Shown here: positions 55,436-64,000 of the stretch, in pieces
Position numbering within the stretch: position 1 is the first letter of the stretch
Layout: every line of letters starts with the position of its first letter
Origin: Chrysemys picta bellii
Taxonomy: Eukaryota > Chordata > Testudines > Emydidae
Assembly (NCBI RefSeq): GCF_011386835.1
Contig: NC_088809.1
Coordinates: 18,692,637-18,756,636 of the forward strand
Reading direction: 5' to 3'
Length of the DNA stretch: 64,000 nt
Notes under the pieces: model-generated
Database searches by the model: none
What the model was told of the DNA's origin: nothing
What the model saw: the letters and a program-made list of their open reading frames with translations, nothing else
Translations under genes and position numbers: made by a program

Positions 55436-55561
55436 CCATAAAAGATCTGCTATAGTTCAAACCAGAATTAATTCGGGGAAGTCCTATGGCCTGTGTTATA
55501 GAGAAGGTCAGACAAGATCATCACAGTGGTTCCTTCTGGCTTTGTAATCTGAATCTATGAA
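55436..55561 (+). repeat. CR1 3' end fragment
   Basis: It reads 'tatagttcaaaccagaatta', 'attcggggaagtcctatggc', 'ctgtgttatagagaaggtca', 'gacaagatcatcacagtggt' and ends 'ctgaatctatgaa', the full CR1 3' UTR terminus. Confidence 0.85.
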
Positions 55562-56087
55562 ATAGTTTTCACTTCTGATCCAAAACTACAAAGCACATAG
55601 AAGGTGCCAAGCTGAGGGTCCTATGTTCAAACCCTGTGACACCCCATGCTGCAAGCTAAAAATCATTGGACTCCTTTAGGTTGCTTGAATAGTTGTCCAG
55701 ATAATTGCATATTGGCTGACTGTGGACTCAGTTCTGTGCATACCAGAAGGAATTCCATGTGTTGCTCTTTATTCTCTTTTCCTGATCTGTTACACCATAA
55801 TCCGACAAGTCTACAGATCTTGTGTATTCACTGGTTTTCTTCTCAAACAGCTGTTAGCACAGGGAGTAAAACACAAAACAGAAATGTCACTGGAATGAAC
55901 TTTTGGATGGAAAAAGCCCTGTGAGATGAAAATCTCCACTTAATCTTAGTAGTGACAAGAGCAGATAAAACATCAGGTTTTGCTAAGAGACTGTCCCATG
56001 TCCTGACAGCAAGCCTAGAGCACATACGGTGGAAATTGATCGAAGTGCTATTGACTACAATCAATGAAAGCTTCATGCATGGTGGGT
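55562..56087. other. Noncoding stretch, nothing identified
   Basis: A 92-codon plus frame (55646-55924) lacks recognisable features. Confidence 0.45.
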
Positions 56088-56440
56088 TTATTATTATTGT
56101 TTGTATTCCAATATTGCCTAGGGGCCCTAACAGAGATCAGGGCTCCAGTGTGCCAGGCACTGTACATTCACATAGTGAGAGATGTTCCTGGCCCTCAAGG
56201 GCTTACACTCTAAACAGACCAGCCAGCCAAAAAGTGGGAGAGGACTCAGAGAAGGGAAGTGACTTTTCCAAGTACACGCCACAAATTAGTGAGACAAGAT
56301 GGGTGAGGGAATATCTTTTATTGGGCCAACTTCTGTTGATGCAAGAGAAACGCTTTTGAGCAACACAGAACTCTTGTTGAAGTCAGCAGCAGAGCTTGGA
56401 ACAACGCGGATCTTCCTACCTACTGAACTGTGCGGCTTTT
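56088..56440 (-). repeat. CORE-SINE interrupted by a family-2 hairpin element arm
   Basis: The left part in reverse orientation is 'ttattattattgtttgtatt', 'gccaggcactgtacattcac' and 'agggcttacactctaaacag', then 'gaagtgacttttccaag'. At about 56286 the SINE is broken by about 95 bp reading 'gagacaagatgggtgaggga' and 'atatcttttattgggccaac', the inverted arm of hairpin family 2. The SINE resumes at about 56381 with 'tcagcagcagagcttggaac' and ends in head-like sequence. Confidence 0.7.
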
Positions 56441-58609
56441 CTGCAGGATTGGGCCCCAAATGCTTGCTTTTGTAGCATTTTGTAGCTTTACAGTTGACTT
56501 CAGTGGATGCGGAATTGGGCCTCATTGTGAAACTTTGGATAACTGCTTGTTTAGAGTTGTTGCTGCACCCAGGTGCATAAGCAAAGCATTCTGTGCGAGG
56601 GGAAGGATGAGATCATATTTTGCCAAAAATCCCGCCTAACTCGCAGTCCTCTTTATTTTCAAAGCTCCCATATGAAGGCAAACTTGACTTTGACTGTTCG
56701 GTCTCTGAAGCCTTTCGAGGCTTTGGCGACCTGAAACTGTGATGTCTTGGAGATCTGAATGCCACATCCCACTGATAGGCAGTATTGCTGCTCCTTCATC
56801 TTGAGCAGCAACGTGGGACCTCTTCTTTCATGCACACTGATCCATCCAGCATGTGATGGCTGCAATGGGAAATGGGTTTCCTTCACAACCTAATCATTCA
56901 GAAACACCTGCCTCGTATAGTGAAATTCTGTCCATCACATACTGCAATGCTTGTCCTTTGACTCTATTTGCCAAGGGCCAGCAGTATGATTAGAACCTTA
57001 GAAACAAATAACCCTACATGGTCCCTGCCCCGAGGACTCTACGGTCCTGCTCAAACACACATCAGCCACGGGGTACGTGAGTGCTGCTGTGATCGGGGAA
57101 GGGGTGTGAGAATCTTGCAGGGCTTGGCCTCGGCGGGAGAGGTGTGTTGGGAGGAAGGGTTTGCCGGAGAAGAGGCTGTCCCCAGGAGGGTAGGATGGCA
57201 TGAGAGAAGGTTACAGAGGGGACAGGTAAGAGATTTAGAGCAGGTGAAGGGAAGAGATGATGGTGAAGGCTGAACTGTTCAAAGCTTTTGTGGTGAAGAT
57301 GAATAGCAGCAACTTAACAGTAATATGTACAGCATGCAACGCCCAGTCCATGTCCCAGTCCTAATGAGGCCCATTCATTTTACGTCACAATGTAAGTGTT
57401 CTGGCATGGTCCTTAAAATGCCTTGAGAACAAGGTCTATGCCCTTTGTCTGCACTATATTATAATGCATGCTGTGGAGACCCGTTACCTGAGTGGGTGCT
57501 GACCAACCACCATGGGCTTTGTAAGCTCCAAATTCCAGCCCAGCACAGCTAGCTTGTGATTGTTCCAGGTGGGGGACATCACCTAAAGGATTCCCAATAT
57601 GGGACACCTGCAGGCTTCATGAACACGCCATGCTGGTTCTGGACATTAGCGCATCTTCCTCATGCAGCCGACTTGCATTAAGGCAACCTTTCATGAGCTC
57701 TCCTGTCCGTGGGATATCCCCCTAGGTGTCAAGTTAATGCTCCCTTGCTGCTGGGCACTGGAGGTCGGGTCAGGCGGCAGACACGGCAGCTTCACTCAAA
57801 GGTAGGAGGCCATCAGCTTGCCTGTTTGGATGGCTTAGATGTTTGTCCTTCTCTTCTCGAATGACCCCTCACTGGGGAGAGAGGCGGGGACTGACATGCT
57901 CTGCCAACCTGAGTGTCCAGTCTGCGTGCGCAGCTGGCCATCGCTTAACCGTGTAGGTGGGGATAGAACATGGGACCTCTGGCTCTGAAAGCATCAGCCG
58001 CTATGGCCGGAGCTAAAAGACCTATCTCTGTTAGCCAAGGCTCATCAACCACTGTATGTGGCTGAGGACAAAGCACCACACGGAGTGGATGTGATTTGCG
58101 CTGGCTCTTTGCTCTGTGTGGGAGGGGGGAGGGGAGGGAGTCGTTCATCACGATTAACATTACTCCCAGAAATGCTAGTAGGCGAGGGAGGGAGCTGCAT
58201 GTCTGTGAGTTGCGTAATTTTAAAATGTCTGTGTTGAGTGGCAGGTCACCAAGGCAGAAATGTCTGGAGTTCACCCAACAGCTTTCGGCTGATCTCTCGT
58301 CTTCACACACTTCTCTTTAAAGTTGTGATTACAAGGCTTGTTGTGATGGACAATACGCCTGTTATTTATGGGGACAGATGCAAGATTAGCTGCTCTCATG
58401 ATCTAGAATTGGAAGATCCTCCCTCTCTATGAGGTTCTGGGAACAGTAGACTTCTGCCATGCTTCAAAGCTTTTCTTACCATGAGCTTAACAGATGTTCT
58501 TTCGGTGCTCTATGAACCCATCTCGGACAATCAGTGAAATTCAAAAGCGTTCACCTAGACTGTAATAGAAAAGACATGTGCCACTAGCTATGCAAGGCTG
58601 GAATGTGGA
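56441..58609. other. Noncoding stretch, nothing identified
   Basis: Frames up to 121 codons (57945-58310 minus) and 101 codons (56968-57273 plus) have no recognisable domain. Confidence 0.45.
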
Positions 58610-58726
58610 GCCCAGGATTCTAATTGTGCAAGTCCCTTCACCGCTCTGTGCCTCACTTTCCCCATTTCTAAAGGCATAGAGTGGCACTGACCTGCATTCA
58701 TAAAGGGCTTTGAGACCCATAAGTGG
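58610..58726 (+). repeat. CORE-SINE (MIR-type) fragment
   Basis: It contains 'tgtgcaagtcccttcaccgc', 'tctgtgcctcactttcccca' and 'cataaagggctttgagaccc' in MIR order. Confidence 0.65.
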
Positions 58727-58959
58727 AATGAATTATATCAATGGAAATTCTTACTTGCCCATCTTCCACCTTGATCTCGGCAGACTGAGAGTCCTCTCAT
58801 ATCAAGGCTTGAATCGAGCCAGAACGCCATTCTCCACTGAGTGCAGCATTGCTTACTGTCTGTGTCAAACAATTCAGGGCCTAGAGCTGGGGAGTTTCTG
58901 CTGGGCTGGTGTGTGTGCTGGAGTGGGGGAGGTGGTGAGTAGTGAAATGTTCTACAGAG

Positions 58960-59150
58960 TTGTGATTGTGGCTTCCTGTGCTGATCTTGGGCAAGTCACT
59001 TAGTCTCGCTGTGCCTCTGTTCCCCATCTGAAAAGTTATCTGGCGCTGCCCTGCCTCCCAGGGTGTTATGAGGATAAATACACTAAAGCTTGTGAGGCGC
59101 TCAGATATTATCCTGATGGGGGGGCCACAGAGGTACCTAAGATCAAGTTA
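58960..59150 (+). repeat. CORE-SINE
   Basis: It contains 'gatcttgggcaagtcactta', 'gtctcgctgtgcctctgttc', 'cagggtgttatgaggataaa', 'tacactaaagcttgtgaggc' and 'gctcagatattatcctgatg'. The head is degraded. It is the short-tail form of the SINE, as at 9950-10182. Confidence 0.8.
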
Positions 59151-59394
59151 GCAGCAATTTAAATATTCACCACCCATAGGAAGCATGAGGTTTTGCAACA
59201 TCCCCACTTTCCTTTCTCCTGCTCAAGTTTGCTGGCCTCATTTCTCCAGCTCATTGGCACTCAGATGCTATACAGCAGGGAGGCATTCGACCAGCACATC
59301 TCTTTCCAGACCCATGCTGCAGTGTTTGGTCCCAACCTTTGGATGTTGAGCAGATGAGCATCTCAAGTTTTAGCCTGAGATGTTTCAAGGCCAC

Positions 59395-59553
59395 CATAAG
59401 TCATTTAGCAAGTCACTTGGTCTCTCTGTGCCTCAGTTGCCCATCCCCGTGGGAATAATACCACTGCCCCGTCTCACAGGGGTGTTGGGAGGAAAAATAC
59501 ACTAAAGATTGTGTAGTGCTTTGGGCGCTAGATAAGAAATAGGGTTGTTATTT
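59395..59553 (+). repeat. CORE-SINE
   Basis: It contains 'agcaagtcacttggtctctc', 'tgtgcctcagttgcccatcc', 'cacaggggtgttgggaggaa' and 'tacactaaagattgtgtagt'. The head is missing. It lies about 245 bp from the previous copy in the same orientation. Confidence 0.78.
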
Positions 59554-60603
59554 ATTACTCATAAGAGATTTGGTGCCCAAATCTCCTGGCATTTTTGATA
59601 GCCCTCCTCTTAAACCCCTTCCTTTGCTGCTTCCACCCCATCAGCAGCACTGGGGGCCTCCTTATCTCAAACAGCCACACATGGGGCCACATTCTGCTCT
59701 TAGAGATGTTCACTGGAGTTGCTCTGGATTAAAACTCGTGTAACTGACAGCAGGATCTGGCCCACTGATCTTAGCTGCGAGGTCTCTGGCTGCATAACCT
59801 TGATAGAACAGGATGCACTCAGGCACTGTTCTGAATCAAGGAACTTACCAAGAGAGCCTTTCCAAAGCTGGATTTATAATATTTTTTATTAATGATTCAT
59901 TCACATGACTGCAATTTTCCTCCCCTCCTCTATGGAGCTGCCATTCACCTAATGGAAGAGCAAGCTGAAACCTTGCTGCGCTTGACTCTGTGGTCTGCAT
60001 TTTGCTGAAGGCCAGACAGCGAGTCTCGCTTCTGCAAGTGCCGAAGTCCATTTGGAGACGTGGCTGCGGGGAGGGAGACCTTCATTAAAAGGCGAGCAGA
60101 ACGCTCTGGTTTTGATCTCCTTCCTCTCGCTTGGAGTGGGGAGGCTGTTCAGTGGTTTTGGGGGCATCTGTTCTAAAAGCTAAACTTGCTTACTCTACAG
60201 CTGGAAGAATTCCTAATAGGGCAGCGGATAAGAACTGAGAAGCCTTTTCTCTCTGGACAAATGTTTCCTAAGCTCCAAATGACAGGAGGGCCCTTTAGTG
60301 AGTCTGGGCAGTGAGTCAAAGCCTGCATTTAGCAGGTGATTGGTTCGGGGAAGGTAGCTTGACCATTAAATTGGAGGGCAAAATGTTCCTCAATGAATAT
60401 TTCAGTGGGACAGACTGTATAACAGGGGCACGAAGATTGACTTGGACGGGAGAGGAAACAGACATCCAGTCTGACTATGCCTATTTATATCCTATAGATC
60501 TTCATTAAACAAAAGGCCAGGCTTCTCTATTCCCACCACAGTGGGCGGAAAAGGTAAATGGAGGCAGTGGAACTTGTCACAGGAAAATTTGGATGGTTAT
60601 TAT
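59554..60603. other. Noncoding stretch with one dispersed repeat
   Basis: Apart from the repeat at 59685-59772, nothing was recognised. Confidence 0.45.
59685..59772. repeat. Dispersed repeat ('ccacattctgctct...atctggccc'), copy 4
   Basis: It contains 'gggccacattctgctc', 'gttcactggagttgctctgg' and 'gcaggatctggccc', with mirrored ends. It is related to 50930-51042. Confidence 0.45.
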
Positions 60604-61206
60604 CATGGAGCCTAGGAGCTCAAGTCATGGCTAAAGGACTGTATTGGGACTTGAGAGAGTTGGGTTCAGTTCCAAGCTTTGCGAGAGTCCTTGCGTGTCC
60701 TTGAGCAATCTGCTTTGTCGCTCTGTGCCTCAGTTTCCCTAAAGTGGCGATAAGAGTCCTCTCTTTCTCTTAGCCTTTGTCTAGTCTCGTTAGATTGTGA
60801 ATTCTCTGAGGGTGGGGAATGCCTCTCATGGGGTCAGTCTGCACATGGAGCTGGAGATGTGATTTCCAACTTGAGGAGACGGACCTGTGCTAGCTCTGAT
60901 TGAAGCTAGAGGGCTAAAAGTGTAGATGAGGCGGCACGAGTGGGAGGAGGGGCTGCCCGCCCCGCGTATGATCCCATCTGAGACCCAGGCATATACTTGG
61001 GGGGGCCTAGCTCCTTCTACTGCTCGCACTGCGATGCTGCCTTTCTGTTTTGTAGCAGGCTAGCTCAATCGTCTCCATCAGCTGGGAATTGTACCTTCCA
61101 GCTCCAGCGTGGACGTAGCCAGTAAGTATTTGTAGCAATGCCTAGCACAATTGGCTGAACGTGGTCGGGGGCCCCTCGGGGTGCTACTGCAATACAAAGA
61201 ATTCAT
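60604..61206 (+). repeat. CORE-SINE split by a Harbinger-like insertion
   Basis: The 5' part (60604-60835) reads 'ctaaaggactgtattgggac', 'tgggttcagttccaagcttt', 'ctctgtgcctcagtttccct' and 'ttagattgtgaattctctga'. The 3' tail resumes at about 61109 with 'tatttgtagcaatgcctagc', 'acaattggctgaacgtggtc' and 'ctactgcaatacaaagaatt'. The roughly 270 bp in between is the fold-back element listed next. Confidence 0.7.
60836..61108. mobile_element. Harbinger-like fold-back element nested in the SINE
   Basis: The left end 'gtctgcacatggagctggag' pairs with the reverse complement of the right end ('acgtccacgctggagctgga'). The interior 'tgctagctctgattgaagct' and 'agcaggctagctcaatcg' is also mirrored. Terminal wording resembles the other Harbinger-like elements here. 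No clean 3-bp duplication could be fixed because the ends are diverged. Confidence 0.6.
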
Positions 61207-61211
61207 TTATT

Positions 61212-61530
61212 CATCATCAGTCTGGGATCAGTATCAAGTCCTGCCTCACTGTTCTCCTTCAAATCCCTCCTTAAAACTCTCCTCTGCCATCCTGCCTACA
61301 AAAAGGGTGACAGCGCTGAGACGGGTGCCTGTCATGCTGACCAATATTCTCTCATTGTTTCCTTGTGCTCCTTTTCACATACCCTTCTATTGTCTCTTGT
61401 CTTTATAGTTCAATTGTGAGCTCTTTGGGGCAGGAATCCTCTTTTTGGTCTGTGTTTGTACAGCGCCTAGCAGCATGGATCCTGTCCATGGCTGGGGCTT
61501 GTCGGTGTGACTGCAGTCCAAAGAGTAAGT
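61212..61530 (+). mobile_element. L2-like LINE 3' end
   Basis: It contains 'aagtcctgcctcactgttct', 'ccttaaaactctcctctgcc', 'ttgtctcttgtctttatagt', 'tcaattgtgagctctttggg' and 'tgtttgtacagcgcctagca'. This is the LINE source of the tail carried by the SINEs, with a few ORF2 codons at most. Confidence 0.7.
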
Positions 61531-62215
61531 CCTGAAATGCCAGAAGAACAGCCTCTTCTGGTACTTCCACCCTGATCGTGCAAACTTGGGGTGCTCCAGT
61601 CCTCCCACCAGCCTCCCAGCCCGGCTCCTGCAGAGCAGGGGTGCCACTGATCTAATTACATCCCTCCCGCCTGAGCACCACTCTTCCTTTGCCATTGAGA
61701 TTTGCATGCTGTATGTTCTGGTGGAGCAGGGTTGATAGTTCCGCTCGGATACCTCAGCAGCACTGCAGTCCCCCAGGCCAGTCTCTCAGGTCGGGAAGCT
61801 GACAGGCCTGTAGAACGCCAGGGATGGGAAAACTCACAAAAGGGGCAGAGCAGGCTGGTCTGAGAGACCAATGTGGTTCTTAGTTAGAACGCTGAGACAA
61901 AGGGGGGCTCTGACTCAGTTCTCTGCTGCTAACACTAGTTGCTCTGTGTGCTGCGAAGGGACCAGACTGCGGCGTAATAATAAAAAGGCAGTGAGTTTCT
62001 TTCTACAGCATTAAGAACCATGGAGACCCGGCTGCCAGCTTGGCTCTCCCTCGCTGCTTCTGCACTGTAGCTGAGACGTGAGGGGGTGGAGGTGGGAGGT
62101 GCTCTTGGGACTGGGCCATTTCTGTTCCTCTTGTTCTGCCCCTTTCTTTTGTGCCCCTTTTCACGACTGCGCGGGCTGTGGGAGTCCCCTGCCAGACAGG
62201 GGGCAGACCATGGAC
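61531..62215. other. Noncoding stretch, nothing identified
   Basis: No coding or repeat signature was seen. Confidence 0.45.
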
Positions 62216-62936
62216 GTCGGGGGTATCCAAGCTGCGGCCACTTTTGGCCCTTGAGGCTCTAAATTGTGGGCTTTGGGGGGGGCTGTTTGAGACCCATGGC
62301 TATGGGGCGAAGGTGGGAGCGTTGCTTCCGGCAGCTCTGGGAGCATGCTGAGCCGGGCATCTTCCCTGCTGCAGCTGCTGAACCGCACCCTGCTGGCCAC
62401 CGGCTGCATTGCAGCGGATAGAGGCAGGTCGCTCCTGCTGGGCTGTGGGACCCTAACAAAGGACTGTTCCCCTCCCCCATGCAGCCCCCCAGGGAACGGA
62501 AGGAGCAGAAGCTGAGAACCTATAGCCAGTTGCGGCTCCCCGATTCTCTGACCCCACACGGGGGGCTGCTGTAACTCAAGCCAGCTGGTTCTGGCTCCCA
62601 AGAGACCGAACGCCACCTGGGGGTAGCCGGAGCACAGCATGCACCAGCCGCTACCTCAACACACCTTCTGCACCCCAACGTCCCCCCTGCACCATGGGTG
62701 GCAAGGAGGGAAGCAAAGGGGCAAATGCTCAGGCTCTGCTACTACCAGGGACTCTGCTACACTGGAGGAATCCCGAGTAGGGATCTGTGCATGGTCTCTG
62801 CTCCCTTCGCACTGGCCTCAGGGGTGGAGATGGAGCAGAGTGAGCCAGAGAACCTACCCCAAAGTATTGATTGTGGCCTCTTGACCTCTTTGAAATAATG
62901 TTAGGCCCTTGGGTGTGAGAGGTTAGACACCGCTGG
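62216..62936. mobile_element. Possible hAT-type element, ends only
   Basis: The left end 'cgggggtatccaagctgcgg' and right end 'gaggttagacaccgctg' resemble the two ends of a hAT group with 'CAGNGGTGTCCAAC' termini. 'ggcccttgaggctctaaatt' and 'ggcctcttgacctctttgaa' support this. No 8-bp duplication was found. The interior holds a 159-codon minus frame with no recognisable domain. The call is tentative. Confidence 0.35.
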
Positions 62937-64000
62937 TGGGTGTGCGTGCTTACCGTCTGCTGGGTAGAGTGCGTGTTGGTTCCCTCTGCTACATGAGCTG
63001 ATGGAACTGCTCCCAGCTCACCAGGCAGGACTGTGTCTCTGGGAATGAACTGTATTCTTCCAAACCCCATGTACATCTTCAGCAGCTGTCTGTGTGCAGC
63101 CACGGAGGGTTACAACACGACTCTCTCGAAAACTGCCAGCAAAGTGCCTCTACCCGGTGGATCCTAGAGGGCAGCACTGGCCTTGCCACAGAAACCAGGC
63201 ATGTCCCCTTTGTGGCAAGCGGGGCTTGATCTCTGTTGTTTGTGGCACAGACAGACTGGAGATGCGCTGCATAGAGGTGAATGTTCTGGGATCTTTCCTC
63301 CTCTCTGAGCAGTTGTGAAATGTCTGTAGAGTACACGGACTCTACAGTGTTACGCTATTGCATTGTGACTATTGCACGGACTAGCTGGTGCCCACAAAGG
63401 ACTCTTCTCGTAACATTCAGGGAGCTGATGGGTGACTTGTTATCTCAAGGATGGATCCCTTGAATTCTGATTTATATCAGTCTTCTCTTGCCAGTGGCTG
63501 AGGTCTCACAGCCGTGTGGATCCTTATTTGTCAGCCATGCCCTAGCTGGGGGTTGGGAGCTGCATTCTTTGAATAAAACATTGCAATCGCATCCAAACTG
63601 TGATGGTTGGGTATCCCTCGTCGTGCTGCAGCCACCACACTGTTGCCGGTGTGATTTGTTAGCTCTTGCGTGCCAGATGGAGCTGAACTACCTCCAAGGA
63701 AAACAGTTACTGCGGGAAGTGATACTGATTGTTGTTCTCTGAACTGGTACTGAACCAACCCTACAGCATGGTGGTAAAGGAATAATGTGGCTATATGCCT
63801 TATGCAAAGGAAGGGTATCTCCAGAACCAGAAGTCTTGTCCGCTTGTGGTCATTAAAGATCCCGTGGCGTTTTCTGTGAGAGATGTAGCATCCTGGGCAA
63901 ATTCTGATTTGTGTAATTCCTTGTCGTAAATTTTCTCACCTTTGTAGTTTCACTTGGAGCCGATGTTCTTCTTCACTTCCCGTTCTAAACTGTTGTGTAA
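62937..64000. other. Noncoding stretch; repeat begins at the right edge
   Basis: Nothing was recognised until about 63971-63999, which matches 29680-29708 and is cut by the window end. Frames up to 124 codons lack domains. Confidence 0.45.

Overview
The window looks like noncoding vertebrate nuclear DNA, most likely from a turtle. A crocodilian or other sauropsid is the alternative. The reasons are the many CR1 LINE 3' ends, tRNA-derived CORE/MIR-type SINEs that share an L2-like 3' tail, abundant hAT and Harbinger-like non-autonomous DNA elements, and vertebrate-type (CA)n and poly-A tracts. This assignment rests on recognising repeat families, not on a database search. Nearly all open frames are short chance frames or lie inside repeats. 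I could not identify any complete protein-coding gene, tRNA gene or rRNA.

Layout. From 1 to about 36 kb there are scattered repeats in otherwise unremarkable intergenic or intronic sequence. CR1 LINE pieces lie at 4.0, 8.5, 9.1, 9.7, 19.3, 25.1, 32.2, 46.3 and 55.5 kb. Two keep recognisable C-terminal ORF2 coding. L2-like LINE pieces lie at 5.3 and 61.2 kb. CORE-SINEs occur throughout, mostly on the minus strand before 42 kb and on the plus strand after 43 kb. Ten hAT-type elements have recognisable terminal repeats and 8-bp target duplications: seven exact, two with one mismatch and one with a one-base gap. Harbinger-like fold-back elements sit at 20.5, 24.6, 37.1, 37.4, 38.7 and 60.8 kb.

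The likeliest gene signal is a CpG island at about 49.06-49.72 kb. It contains GC boxes, a 40-bp minisatellite and an ATG followed 17 nt later by a strong splice donor. This suggests the promoter and first exon of a plus-strand gene whose remaining exons I cannot place. An open frame ending near 53.19 kb with an AATAAA signal 80 bp downstream is a weak candidate for a terminal exon or processed pseudogene.

The most unusual content is a set of six short insertions in two related families (1.1, 16.8, 44.1, 51.2 kb; and 43.4, 48.0 kb). Each is a near-perfect inverted duplication followed by a short conserved 3' tail. Five are flanked by 8-15 bp direct repeats and the sixth by an imperfect 9-bp pair. 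The inversion junction differs in every copy while the outer ends are nearly constant. This points to a retrotransposition process that repeatedly makes hairpin copies, perhaps twin priming at a U-rich site next to the tail.
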